64,000 nucleotides of DNA from Actinobacillus capsulatus DSM 19761 (GTDB lineage: Bacteria; Pseudomonadota; Gammaproteobacteria; Enterobacterales; Pasteurellaceae): NCBI RefSeq assembly GCF_000374285.1, contig NZ_KB893941.1, positions 1 to 64,000 on the forward strand, in the 5' to 3' direction. Below the pieces are notes generated by a model, which saw only the letters and a program-made list of their open reading frames with translations, was not told the origin of the DNA and searched no databases. This document shows, piece by piece, positions 17,581 to 27,390 of the stretch. The translations under genes and the position numbers were made by a program. Numbering within the stretch: position 1 is the first letter of the stretch; each line of letters starts with the position of its first letter.

Positions 17581-19002
17581 CTAGTGACCTAAGCCGCTCG
17601 CACCGAGCATAATTGCCCATAGTGCCAATTGTAGTTCGGATTCCGATACCTCTCTACCGTTTAAGTTTACTTTGCCGTTCTCAATTTTTAATGCCAGTTT
17701 AATATGTTCAGTGTCTACGCTAGCAATACCTGAGTGTTTCGCACTATTTGCTAATTCTTGAATACGCAGTTTGGCATTTTCTTCCGGTGTACCGATATAA
17801 TTTGCGTCAGGCGCAATGGTTAACCATTGTTTTGCGATTTCTTCACTTGCCGCTAAATTTAACGTTACGTCCAAATTAGACGGCTTAAAGATTTTAAGCG
17901 TATCTTCGATAGATTTCGCTTGTGATACTTGTGCAATATCGAATTTATCCAAATCTAAATTAAGTGAAAAAGTATTTTTACCTTTCGCATTTTGAATCGA
18001 AATTTCGTTCACTTTTAATTTAGGTGCTTTGGTAAGGAGGGCTGTTACTGCTGCTTGTAATTGATTTTGGATTTCAGGCGATTCACTTTCTAATTTATCT
18101 GAAAGTAAAGTCAATTCATTAAATGATTTTGCGTCAAAATCCATCATCATATCGAGATGAATCTTCCCTAAATTGGCGGTTTTAGCTTCAGCCGCCCAAT
18201 CTGCATTGAACGTAAGATCTCCGGAACCTACCATACGCTCATTTTTAATTTCACTATGACCTTTAGATGTCAGTTCGTTTAAATTGATGACCTCATTTTT
18301 TTCGTTAACAACAGAGAGCTTTTTAATATTCGCTTGATAATCACCTAAACCTTTTAGTTCTGGATATTGTTTATCCTGCGTGTAATTTGCAGTGTAATGT
18401 AAGCCGGATAATTCAAACGCACCTTTACTTTCGCCATCATCTTTTATTTTCAGTAACTCAATATTCAAATGTTGTTTACCAAAACCGTTATAATCGCCCT
18501 TCAAATAGATTTTTGAGGCTTCAATATTCTCCGATTTAAACGGATTAAGCGTAGCGTTACCGGCTACATTACCACTGTAATGAATATCCGTTGTCGCTGA
18601 AAGAACATCGTTACCGGAAAAATAGCTTTTGAGCTGGTTGTCCACGGCAGAAATATGCGTTTCACCGCTTAATAACATTGGCACCAAATTGCCTTTCATT
18701 AAACGATTTAACGGAAGCGGTCCATGATAAACGGTATCGTTACCTTTAAGCGAAAAGCTATTTTTATCCGTTTTAACATTGACGTTATATTGAACTGCTG
18801 AACTAAAAATGCCTTTAGTGAGTTTGACGTCACTGATATCAGCATGAATATCATAAGCTTTTAGACCCTTTAGTGCGGTATTTACTTGTTCAAGCAGTTC
18901 CGGATAACGTTGTTCAATTTGGTTACCGGTATACCACGCACCGCCACTAGTAATTGCAGCTAATGCAGCCACTACAGAAATCACAAGGGTTGATTTTTTC
19001 AT
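17581..19002 (-). CDS. YdgA-like DUF945 family protein
   Basis: A 473-residue protein with an N-terminal hydrophobic segment (LVISVVAALAAITSGGAWYTG) that acts as a signal anchor, then the usual DUF945 opening around QIEQRYPELLEQVN. The rest is beta-rich, as in E. coli YdgA/YihF. The C-terminus has NYIGTPEENAKLRIQELA and LNGREVSESELQ. Proteins of this family are AsmA-like in organisation and their role is not settled; an envelope role is likely. It stands alone with a terminator beyond its 3' end. Confidence 0.85.
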   Translation of the reverse strand: MKKSTLVISVVAALAAITSGGAWYTGNQIEQRYPELLEQVNTALKGLKAYDIHADISDVKLTKGIFSSAVQYNVNVKTDKNSFSLKGNDTVYHGPLPLNRLMKGNLVPMLLSGETHISAVDNQLKSYFSGNDVLSATTDIHYSGNVAGNATLNPFKSENIEASKIYLKGDYNGFGKQHLNIELLKIKDDGESKGAFELSGLHYTANYTQDKQYPELKGLGDYQANIKKLSVVNEKNEVINLNELTSKGHSEIKNERMVGSGDLTFNADWAAEAKTANLGKIHLDMMMDFDAKSFNELTLLSDKLESESPEIQNQLQAAVTALLTKAPKLKVNEISIQNAKGKNTFSLNLDLDKFDIAQVSQAKSIEDTLKIFKPSNLDVTLNLAASEEIAKQWLTIAPDANYIGTPEENAKLRIQELANSAKHSGIASVDTEHIKLALKIENGKVNLNGREVSESELQLALWAIMLGASGLGH

Positions 19003-19061
19003 TAATTATTTCCTTTATAGATTTTAGGGATAATGTAGATTTTTATCCGCTTTTTTTAATA

Positions 19062-21182
19062 TTAAGCTTGTTCAGCCTGTTGTGTTAGCCATTCGCAAGG
19101 TTCAAAGCGAGCGCCGTATTGTTTAACGTGTTGACGTAATTGCTTAACGATTTCTGGGGCGCCGATTTTTTCCATATAGGCATAAATCCCGCCTCTAAAT
19201 TCAGGGAAACCGGCACCAAGTACGGAAGCAACGTTTCCTTCATCAATAGATTGGATCACGTTATCTTGCAAACACCAAGCCGCTTCATTAAGCATACGCA
19301 GAATACAACGGCGGGCAATTTGCTCGGATTCCAAATCATTACGGGCAATGGTTTCCATCACATGATAAATACTTTTATCTTCTTGCAAACGTTCGCCTTT
19401 CGAATCATACATATAAAAGCCACGTTTATTCTTGCAGCCTTTGCGCTCGTTACGAATCAGTAAATCAATACTTTCGGGCAAATTAAAGCGGCTGCCCAAT
19501 TCACGAACCAGAGCTGGGTTTGATTTGGCTATCACATCTAGTCCCATTTCATCAATAACTGCTAATGGGCCTAGATGGAAACCGAATTCTTGCAACGAGC
19601 GGTCGATAAACTCAATGGATTCGCCATCTACCAAACATTGAATCGCTTCTAATAAGAACGGCGTTAAAATGCGGTTGATAAAGAAGCCTTGTTTATCTGC
19701 TACTAATAAAGGTATTTTTCCTTGCTGAATCGCAAAGTGAATCGCTGTGGCAATCGTATGTTCGCAAGTGCCTTCATGCGGTACGATTTCAACCATTTTT
19801 TGCTTCGCCACCGGGCTAAAGTAGTGGAAGCCAATCACATTTTCCGGACGTATAGCGACCGAAGCGATATCTCGGATTGCGAAAGTCGATGTATTGGTCG
19901 CAAAAATCGCATGTTCGTCATAATAGGCTTCGCTTTCTTGCAACATTCGCTGTTTCAGTTTGAGATCTTCATACACAGCTTCGATAATAAAATCGGTCGA
20001 TTTTGCCGCAACAAGGCGCTCGCCGCCGGTAATTAGGTTCATTCTCTGAATCATTTGCCCCGGATTAAGCTGGTTTTTATCCACTTCATTACGCATCAAT
20101 TCGTAGCAGGTGCGTAGTGCTTTACGGATTTCCGAAGGATGAATATCTTTAATTCGCACCGGCACTTGCGCATTGTTGGCGGTTAGATAGGCGATTCCCG
20201 CACCCATATAACCGGAGCCAAGTACACTCACTTGCAATACATCTCTTACATTACCACGAATGCGATATTTATCTTTCATCGCACGTTCGGTTTTTTTCAA
20301 ATCAATTAAAACTTTTGATGTCTCGGTATGAAATAATTCGGCGAATGCGTGTTGCTCTAAGGTTAAGCCAGCCTTGAAATGCGGCTCTTTTAGCAATTCG
20401 ATAAGACGGGCAACCGCAGGGTAGTTGCCAAAGGTTTTTAGCCATACCAAATTTTCGGTGCGATCGAGAAACTTATGGCGGAAAAGGGTATTTCCTTCTA
20501 ATTGTTTACGCCATTTTTTAAATAACGTAAGCGGTCGTTTATGATCGACTTTTTGCACTTTGTTATTTAATAACATTTGATATGCGGTATCAAAAAGTCG
20601 GGTCACCGGTACGAGTTTATCCACTAACGCAAACTTCTTCGCTTGTTCGGCATTGATTTTATGTCCAAATAGTAATAGCGGTGTGGCATTTTGCAAGCCG
20701 ATTAAACGAGGTAAACGTTGTGTACCGCCGGCAAACGGTAATAAGCCGGAACGTACTTGTGGCATCGCAAATTGTGTGTGATTTTCATCCGTTGCCAAAC
20801 GATAATCACAAGCCAATGCCAATTCTAAGCCTAAGCCGAAACAATTGCCGTCAATTGCGGAGATCACCGGCATTTTTAGTGTATTAATTTCGCGCATGAC
20901 CGCCTGCGCTTCTTGCGAGAATATTCTTAGCTGTTCCGCCGTTTTCTCTTTTAGAATGCTCGGCTTGAAGCCCTGAATAAAGTTGTGCGCACGAGCAGAG
21001 ATAAAAATCACGCCTCGAGCTTGCTGATAAATGATACTGCCGATAACGCTGCGTAGTTCGCTGACAAAATTTTCCGGTAACCAGTTAGCATCATTATCTA
21101 AAGTTTGAATACGAATAATCGCGATACGGTTATCATCAATTTCTACTTGAAACACCGGTGTTTGTTCTTGTTGTTCAATCAT
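19062..21182 (-). CDS. fadJ: FadJ-like multifunctional enoyl-CoA hydratase / 3-hydroxyacyl-CoA dehydrogenase with altered hydratase site
   Basis: A 706-residue two-domain protein. The N-terminal crotonase domain keeps the first catalytic Glu (Glu120 in GLGLELALACDYRLA). The second, normally in LPE, is MPQ here (Gln142); E139Q at the matching place in FadB is known to harm hydratase activity. The dehydrogenase domain looks intact: VLGSGYMGAGIAY for NAD and GFHYFSPVAKQKMVEIVPH with the catalytic His and Glu. ATG 21182 is preceded by GGGAG; a GTG 18 bases upstream is less likely. It follows fadI by 10 bases. Likely a FadJ relative with dehydrogenase but doubtful hydratase function. Confidence 0.85.
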   Translation of the reverse strand: MIEQQEQTPVFQVEIDDNRIAIIRIQTLDNDANWLPENFVSELRSVIGSIIYQQARGVIFISARAHNFIQGFKPSILKEKTAEQLRIFSQEAQAVMREINTLKMPVISAIDGNCFGLGLELALACDYRLATDENHTQFAMPQVRSGLLPFAGGTQRLPRLIGLQNATPLLLFGHKINAEQAKKFALVDKLVPVTRLFDTAYQMLLNNKVQKVDHKRPLTLFKKWRKQLEGNTLFRHKFLDRTENLVWLKTFGNYPAVARLIELLKEPHFKAGLTLEQHAFAELFHTETSKVLIDLKKTERAMKDKYRIRGNVRDVLQVSVLGSGYMGAGIAYLTANNAQVPVRIKDIHPSEIRKALRTCYELMRNEVDKNQLNPGQMIQRMNLITGGERLVAAKSTDFIIEAVYEDLKLKQRMLQESEAYYDEHAIFATNTSTFAIRDIASVAIRPENVIGFHYFSPVAKQKMVEIVPHEGTCEHTIATAIHFAIQQGKIPLLVADKQGFFINRILTPFLLEAIQCLVDGESIEFIDRSLQEFGFHLGPLAVIDEMGLDVIAKSNPALVRELGSRFNLPESIDLLIRNERKGCKNKRGFYMYDSKGERLQEDKSIYHVMETIARNDLESEQIARRCILRMLNEAAWCLQDNVIQSIDEGNVASVLGAGFPEFRGGIYAYMEKIGAPEIVKQLRQHVKQYGARFEPCEWLTQQAEQA

Positions 21183-21192
21183 CGTATCTCCC

Positions 21193-22497
21193 TTATTCAC
21201 TTTCTAAAACCATTGCGGCACCTAAGCCACCTAAACCACTGGAAGCGACTAACGCTAAGCCACCGCCTTGACGTTTTAAGGCATAAAGCGATTGAATAAT
21301 TGTGCGTAAACTGGTTACCGCACGTGGGTTACCAAACGCAATGGAACCGCCTAAATGATTGAGCTTATCCAGCTCAATTTTGCCCAAACAAGCGGTTCGA
21401 TTTAGGTATTTTTTTGCAAATTCATTCGACTCAAAAAATTGAATATTGGCGAGCATTTGGCTTGCTGACGACTCATGAATATCAATAAAACTCATATCTT
21501 GTAATTGAAGTTCCGCACGGTCGAGCGCTTGGGCGCTGGCAATAGTTGCGCCGGCAAACATATCTTGCCAAATATCATTACCGGTAATGGCATAACTGCG
21601 GATATAGCCAAGTGGAGTGAGTCCTAAATTTTTCGCTTTGTTTTCATTCATCAGTAAAACTGCTGCAGCGCCGTCAACCGGCTGTGGCATATTCGCTTCG
21701 GTAACGGTAGCATAGTCTTTATTTACCAATGGCGAGAAACGTTGGTAATAACGTGAACGGGTTGCAGCGGAAACTAAGGTGTCCGAAACTACAAAGTCTT
21801 TATAAGGGGGAGGGAAAGACGGCATGACTTCTTCTTTTAATAAACCGATTTTCCATGCATCTGCCGCTTTTTGGTTGGAAAGACGGGCGTATTCGTCCTG
21901 ATCTTCTCGGCTAATTTTGTAGTCTTGCGCCATTTGTTCCGAGACTTCCGCCACCGACATTTGAGTGGTGAAGTCTTTCAAATTCACGCTGTGAGGTTTG
22001 AAATCGCGCCAAGAGAACTGGCGGAAACGACGATATTTTTCGTCTAGCGTTTCTGCAGCAAAAATAGATTTGAAGTTGTAAATAACCCGAGGGCTAATGC
22101 TTAACGGTGCATTAGAAATCGAATCGGCACCACCGGCAATACCCGCAGAAATTGAGCCATTAACGATACTGCCAGCAACATTCGCGATCGCTTGCAACCC
22201 AGATAAGCAAGAACTACTGATACTGTAAGATTGTAAATGCGGCATATTGAGCGCAATCGCAATTTCACGTGCTGGATTTGGAATATCCGGTTGTTGGATT
22301 ACTTGACCAAATACTAATTGCTCGATTTCTTTTCGCTCAATCGCTGTACGGCTGAGTAATTCATTGGTTACCATTGTGCCAAGGCTAGTTGCATACGTGT
22401 CTTTGAAACCGGTATCTCTGCGAGCGAACGGTGTTCGGAGTCCTGCTACAATCGCAACACGCTCACCTTTTACGGTCAGTAGATTCTGATTCGGCAT
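21193..22497 (-). CDS. fadI: FadI-like acetyl-CoA acyltransferase with degenerate catalytic motifs
   Basis: A 434-residue thiolase-fold protein aligned with FadI end to end (start GERVAIVAGLRTPFARRDTGF, end GGLGAAMVLE). The nucleophile Cys97 is kept in SSSCLSGLQAI. The His of GHPFAATG is replaced in GNPRAVTSLR (Asn390). The second Cys of TACAAGG is replaced in VASSGLGG (Ser420). HEAFAAQ reads HESSASQ. In studied thiolases the His activates the nucleophile and the second Cys is the acid/base, so normal thiolysis is doubtful. The frame is intact and coupled to fadJ. It may be an inactive partner that only holds the complex together, or have a changed reaction. Confidence 0.85.
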   Translation of the reverse strand: MPNQNLLTVKGERVAIVAGLRTPFARRDTGFKDTYATSLGTMVTNELLSRTAIERKEIEQLVFGQVIQQPDIPNPAREIAIALNMPHLQSYSISSSCLSGLQAIANVAGSIVNGSISAGIAGGADSISNAPLSISPRVIYNFKSIFAAETLDEKYRRFRQFSWRDFKPHSVNLKDFTTQMSVAEVSEQMAQDYKISREDQDEYARLSNQKAADAWKIGLLKEEVMPSFPPPYKDFVVSDTLVSAATRSRYYQRFSPLVNKDYATVTEANMPQPVDGAAAVLLMNENKAKNLGLTPLGYIRSYAITGNDIWQDMFAGATIASAQALDRAELQLQDMSFIDIHESSASQMLANIQFFESNEFAKKYLNRTACLGKIELDKLNHLGGSIAFGNPRAVTSLRTIIQSLYALKRQGGGLALVASSGLGGLGAAMVLESE

Positions 22498-22590
22498 TGT
22501 TTGTCCTTATCGGGAGGGGATGTTGAGTTGCAAAAAGTGATATTGTATCACCGTTAGGCAGAAAAGAAATATAGATTAAGAAAGATAGGA

Positions 22591-22646
22591 GCAGCGGTCA
22601 AATTTACATAAACATTTGCAAAAAAAGATACAAATTCGACCGCTTG
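22591..22646. repeat. Inverted uptake-signal pair downstream of nth
   Basis: GCAGCGGTCAAATTT (22591-22605) faces AAATTCGACCGCTTGC (about 22632-22647). It lies between the stop of nth and the start of fadI and can form an imperfect hairpin. Confidence 0.6.
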
Positions 22647-22662
22647 CATGTGAAGGAATAAC

Positions 22663-23295
22663 TTATTCCGTTTTGTCTTTGTATTCGCACAAATCTTCAA
22701 TGATGCAAGAACCGCAACGAGGTTTGCGTGCAACACAGGTATAACGTCCGTGTAGAATCAACCAGTGATGTACATCTACCTTGAATTCGGCAGGAACTAC
22801 TTTCAGTAATTTTTCTTCGACTTTTACTACGTCTTTACCTGGGGCAAAGCCGGTGCGGTTGGATACGCGGAAAATATGCGTATCTACGGCAATGGTCGGG
22901 TGCCCGAAGGCAGTATTCAGTACCACATTTGCGGTTTTTCGTCCTACGCCCGCCAATGCTTCAAGCGCTTCACGATTTTCTGGTACTTCACCGTTATGTT
23001 TTTCGATTAAATCACGGCAAGTTTTAATAATGTTTTCCGCTTTGCTATTAAAAAGCCCGATGGTTTTAATATATTCTTTTAGCCCATCAACACCTAAATC
23101 CAAAATAGCTTGCGGCGTGTTTGCCACTGGAAACAGTTTATCAGTGGCTTTATTCACACCTTTATCGGTCGCTTGCGCAGAAAGAATGACAGCAATTAGT
23201 AATTCGAACGGATTGCTGTAATTAAGCTCGGTAGTTGGATGTGGGTTTTCGTTACGTAAACGGGTTAAAATTTCAATTCGTTTTGCTTGGTTCAT
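22663..23295 (-). CDS. nth: Endonuclease III
   Basis: A 210-residue DNA glycosylase/AP lyase. The helix-hairpin-helix is ALAGVGRKTANVVL, with the catalytic Lys (about 120) and Asp in AVDTHIFRVSNR. The C-terminal iron-sulfur cluster loop is CVARKPRCGSCIIEDLC. It removes oxidised pyrimidines. Its ATG overlaps the stop of the upstream TSUP transporter gene (ATGA), so the two are coupled. The C-terminus ends in YKDKTE. Confidence 0.96.
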   Translation of the reverse strand: MNQAKRIEILTRLRNENPHPTTELNYSNPFELLIAVILSAQATDKGVNKATDKLFPVANTPQAILDLGVDGLKEYIKTIGLFNSKAENIIKTCRDLIEKHNGEVPENREALEALAGVGRKTANVVLNTAFGHPTIAVDTHIFRVSNRTGFAPGKDVVKVEEKLLKVVPAEFKVDVHHWLILHGRYTCVARKPRCGSCIIEDLCEYKDKTE

Positions 23296-24062
23296 AGAAA
23301 GTTTAATAAGCCTTGATCATAGAGCATTTTTGCTACCATTATAAATGACGTGGTGACTAATATTGGACGTACTAATTTTTTACCTTTTGTGACTACCATT
23401 CTCGCCCCGAGAGTACCGCCGATAAATTGTCCGACTATCATGATTAGACCGATTTTCCATAATACGGCACCACCTAGAATAAAGAAAATCAATGAGGCAA
23501 AGTTAGAGGTAAAATTTAACACTTTGGCGTGCGCCACCGCTTTCGGTAAATTAAAGCCAAGTAACAAAATAAATGCAAGAGTGAAAAATGAACCGGTCGC
23601 TGGCCCAAACATTCCGTCATAAAAGCCAACGCCGGCGGCCGCAGTGAACGCAAACAATGGTAGACTGATGCGTTGTTTTCGATCTTCGTCACCAATACTT
23701 GGGCTAAATAAAAAATAAATACCGATAATCAGCACTAAGAAGGGTAATAATGCTTTGAGTGCGTTCACATCAATAGTTTGTACGAAGATTGTACCGCAAG
23801 CAGCGCCAATAAAAGTCAATAAAATCAATAGGAAAATCTGTTTGAGATCGACCGCTTTTTTGCGCACAAAATAGATAGAAGCGGAAAATGACCCGCCGCA
23901 AGCTTGCAACTTATTGGTACCTAATGCCATGGCAGGGGGGACACCGACAGCTAATAATGCCGGAATCGTCAGTAATCCACCACCGCCGGCGATTGCGTCA
24001 ATAAAGCCGGCTATCATTGCCACGCTAAATAAGATTGCAAAAACATCTAGTCCTAATTCCAT
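23292..24062 (-). CDS. TSUP (TauE/SafE) family membrane transporter
   Basis: A 256-residue membrane protein with about eight helices and the duplicated TSUP signature: GFIDAIAGGGGLLTIPALL in the first half and AAAGVGFYDGMFGPATGSFF in the second. It is similar to the E. coli YfcA type. Members move sulfite, sulfoacetate, taurine breakdown products or other anions; the substrate here cannot be told. I chose ATG 24062, preceded by AAGGGAAAG; six more codons could be added upstream. Downstream it overlaps nth. Confidence 0.88.
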   Translation of the reverse strand: MELGLDVFAILFSVAMIAGFIDAIAGGGGLLTIPALLAVGVPPAMALGTNKLQACGGSFSASIYFVRKKAVDLKQIFLLILLTFIGAACGTIFVQTIDVNALKALLPFLVLIIGIYFLFSPSIGDEDRKQRISLPLFAFTAAAGVGFYDGMFGPATGSFFTLAFILLLGFNLPKAVAHAKVLNFTSNFASLIFFILGGAVLWKIGLIMIVGQFIGGTLGARMVVTKGKKLVRPILVTTSFIMVAKMLYDQGLLNFL

Positions 24063-24077
24063 TTTCTTTCCCTTATG

Positions 24078-24121
24078 CAAGCGGTTAAATTTGCAAAATT
24101 TTTCGCAAAATTAACCGCTTG
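24078..24121. repeat. Inverted uptake-signal pair downstream of proB
   Basis: CAAGCGGTTAA (24078-24088) and TTAACCGCTTG (24111-24121) face each other, with AAATTTGC/GCAAAATT inside extending the stem. It sits five bases past the proB stop and is a likely terminator. Confidence 0.7.
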
Positions 24122-24125
24122 TTTG

Positions 24126-25217
24126 TTAATAAATAACCATTTCATCTATATGTACGGCAACTGAGCCGAATTCATAGCCTAACAATGATTCGATTTCTGC
24201 TGATTTCTTGCCTTTAATCCGTTCTAACGCTTCGCTACTGTAGCGAGCCAAGCCAAGTGCTAACGCTTTACCTTCTTGATTAAAGATTTTAACCACTTCG
24301 CCACGACTAAAGACGCCTTTTATATCTGAAACTCCGACAGGCAAGAGTGATTTATGTTGCAATAATGCGGCTTCCGCACCTTTATCAACGATTAATGTAC
24401 CCATCTGCGGGGCAGCGAATAGCCACCGTTTTCTGCCTTCTAAGCGGTCGGATTGCACTAAAAATTTACTACCGATTGCCACATCATTGGCTAAATCCAC
24501 CAATACATTTTCACGTGAACCGGAAGCAATAATTGTTTCCACGCCAGAACGAGTAGCAATATCTGCCGCAGTAATTTTGGTGCTCATACCGCCGGTACCG
24601 AGTTCGGTTGAACTACCACCGGCAATTTGACGAATTTCCGGCGTAATTCTTTCAACAACGGAAAGGAGAGTTGCATTCGGATCTTTACGAGGGTCTGCGC
24701 TAAAAAGCCCCTCTTGGTCGGTTAATAAATAGAGTTGGTCAGCGTGTGCAAGGATCGCAACTAAAGCAGATAAGTTATCGTTATCGCCCACTTTAAATTC
24801 TTCGGTTGCTACGGTGTCATTTTCATTGATGACCGGAATGATTTTTTGTTCTAACAGCGCATTTAGCGTATCTCGAGCATTTAAGAAACGTTCACGATCG
24901 TCAATATCGGCACGTGTTAATAAGATTTGCCCGATATGAATGCCATAGATATCGAATAAATTTTCCCAAGTCCGAATTAGTTGGCTTTGTCCGACCGCTG
25001 CTAACATCTGTTTATAAGCAAGCGTTTTGGGAAGTTCCGGATGACCGAGGTAATCACGCCCAGCAGCTGCAGCACCGGACGTAACCACGATAATGCGGTG
25101 GTGCTGATGCAGTTGAGCGATTTGTTTAACTAACTCTAACATATAAGGACGGCTTAAACTTTTGCCGCCGTGTGTAAGGGTACTTGTCCCAAATTTGATA
25201 ACAATAGTCTTGCTCAT
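24126..25217 (-). CDS. proB: Glutamate 5-kinase
   Basis: A 363-residue protein. The amino acid kinase domain starts [15 protein letters not shown] and includes [28 protein letters not shown] and [16 protein letters not shown]-terminal PUA domain follows from about residue 275 ([24 protein letters not shown]). It phosphorylates glutamate for proline synthesis. proA is not adjacent. I chose ATG 25217, where alignment to ProB begins; the in-frame extension of 29 codons is AT-rich and unlike the family. The divergent gene folA starts about 125 bases away. Confidence 0.94.
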   Translation of the reverse strand: MSKTIVIKFGTSTLTHGGKSLSRPYMLELVKQIAQLHQHHRIIVVTSGAAAAGRDYLGHPELPKTLAYKQMLAAVGQSQLIRTWENLFDIYGIHIGQILLTRADIDDRERFLNARDTLNALLEQKIIPVINENDTVATEEFKVGDNDNLSALVAILAHADQLYLLTDQEGLFSADPRKDPNATLLSVVERITPEIRQIAGGSSTELGTGGMSTKITAADIATRSGVETIIASGSRENVLVDLANDVAIGSKFLVQSDRLEGRKRWLFAAPQMGTLIVDKGAEAALLQHKSLLPVGVSDIKGVFSRGEVVKIFNQEGKALALGLARYSSEALERIKGKKSAEIESLLGYEFGSVAVHIDEMVIY

Positions 25218-25342
25218 GAGCTGTATTTCGGTAGGTTGTCTAAAGAAAAAAAGAATTATATGAAAAGTAGCACTTTTGTTTGCTAAAATCACTATTAATT
25301 TCAACTTAAATCAAACTAAAAGGCATAAGGGCGGAAAAATTG

Positions 25343-25837
25343 ATGGAAATTAGTTTAATTGTAGCACGTACAAAAAATCACGTGATTGGTAAGGATAATC
25401 AAATGCCGTGGCATTTACCGGTTGATTTGGCATGGTTTCGTCAAAATACGCTAGGCAAGCCGGTGATTATGGGGCGTAAAACTTACGAATCAATCGGCCG
25501 TCTATTGCCGAAACGTCCTAACATTATTTTATCTCGTTCCGGATTTTCGGTAGAAGGTGCTTATATGGCGACAAATTTCGAACAAGCGGTTGAATTAGCC
25601 AAAACTTTTGCAAATGTGGAAGAAATTATGGTGATCGGTGGCGGTGAGCTTTTTAAACAAACGCTTCCGTTTGCCGATAAAATTTATTTAACCGAAATAC
25701 AGGCGGAGATTGAAGGCGATACGTTTTTTGAATTTGATGAAGAGCATTGGCAGTTAAAACAGGAACAATGGTCCGATGTTGATGAACAAAACCCTTATCA
25801 ATGCCGTTTTATGTTACTGGAACGTAATGATTGCTGA
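25343..25837 (+). CDS. folA: Dihydrofolate reductase
   Basis: A 164-residue DHFR. It begins MEISLIVARTKNHVIGKDNQMPWHLPVDL, with the Met20-like loop. KPVIMGRKTYESIG is the NADPH-binding segment, and IMVIGGGELFKQ and IYLTEIQAEIEGDTFF follow. The Asp of LPVDL is the usual proton-handling acid. ATG at 25343 is chosen over the preceding TTG; AAGGGCGG lies upstream. It makes tetrahydrofolate and is the target of trimethoprim. Confidence 0.96.
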   Translation: MEISLIVARTKNHVIGKDNQMPWHLPVDLAWFRQNTLGKPVIMGRKTYESIGRLLPKRPNIILSRSGFSVEGAYMATNFEQAVELAKTFANVEEIMVIGGGELFKQTLPFADKIYLTEIQAEIEGDTFFEFDEEHWQLKQEQWSDVDEQNPYQCRFMLLERNDC

Positions 25838-25955
25838 TTTTATCATCAGTTAAAACACAAAAATGTGAACGCAATCCTTTGCTTTTTTTAAAGTTAAACA
25901 CAAACAAAATAAGACTGATTAAAATAATATACAGATATTAATTTAGGAGGTTCTT

Positions 25956-26177
25956 ATGGATTATGTAGAGTTATTCGGCTATTTTGCGATGTTTTTAGTG
26001 GGCGTATCTTTTTTATTAAGAGATGTGATTAAGTTGCGTTTTGTGAATGCGGTAGGATGTGCTTGCTTTACCATTTACGGGTTAATGATAGGCTCTTTAC
26101 CTGTTGCCGGTTTAAACTTTTTTGTGGCCTGTACTAATCTTTATTTCTTTATTAAACATATGCGTGAAAGAGCATAA
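25956..26177 (+). CDS. Small inner membrane protein, YgjV-like
   Basis: A 73-residue protein with three hydrophobic stretches (FGYFAMFLVGVSFLL, VNAVGCACFTIYGLMIG and LPVAGLNFFVACTNLYFF). A strong AGGAGG ribosome site lies seven bases before the ATG. The pattern LRxVNxxGCxxFxxYG resembles the YgjV (Imp-YgjV) family, but it is less than half that length, so I give the name with reserve. Separate from folA by about 120 bases and followed by a strong terminator, it is probably its own transcript. Confidence 0.7.
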   Translation: MDYVELFGYFAMFLVGVSFLLRDVIKLRFVNAVGCACFTIYGLMIGSLPVAGLNFFVACTNLYFFIKHMRERA

Positions 26178-26198
26178 TGAATTAAATAAGCCACAATA

Positions 26199-26237
26199 AG
26201 AGACCGCTTATCAGGGACTGATAAGCGGTCTCTTTTT
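26199..26237. terminator. Bidirectional terminator
   Basis: AGAGACCGCTTATCAG (26199-26214) and CTGATAAGCGGTCTCT (26218-26233) form a 16-bp perfect stem with a 3-base loop and a following T-run. It contains uptake-type cores and separates convergent genes. Confidence 0.9.
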
Positions 26238-26242
26238 ATCAA

Positions 26243-27142
<900 letters not shown>

Positions 27143-27216
27143 CTATTCACTTTTGTAAAAAAGTACGTTAGCCTGTTACTCTTTTAATCTAAATCAATAA
27201 CAATTAAGGACACAAC

Positions 27217-27291
27217 ATGAGTGCATTTTTGAAAATAACACAATTTGTCAGTAAAACTTTTGCTATCTGGGTCGTGTTTTTGGCTGTATAG
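27217..27291 (+). pseudogene. Truncated 5' end of a Na+/bile-acid-type symporter gene
   Basis: ATG at 27217 after AAGGA opens a 24-codon frame, MSAFLKITQFVSKTFAIWVV and then FLAV, ending in TAG. This resembles the amino end of YocS/bile acid:sodium symporter family proteins (which begin with a Lys/Phe-rich turn, then GKTFALWV). The rest of the gene is not found in this window. The break coincides with the start of the mobile-element scar, so I read it as a gene disrupted by integration or deletion. The assignment rests on about 20 residues. Confidence 0.45.
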
Positions 27292-27365
27292 AATCAATAA
27301 AACAAAGAAATATAGGGAATTGGCGGGAAAAACGGGAACAAGTGGGACGTGAACCATTGAAAACA

Positions 27366-27390
27366 GGGGCTTCGTGATGAAAGCCCCTTT
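27366..27390 (+). terminator. Terminator before the first IS200-like unit
   Basis: GGGGCTT (27366-27372) and AAGCCCC (27381-27387) pair around an 8-base loop, followed by TTTATTAT. The IS200-like unit begins in the T-tract. Confidence 0.7.
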
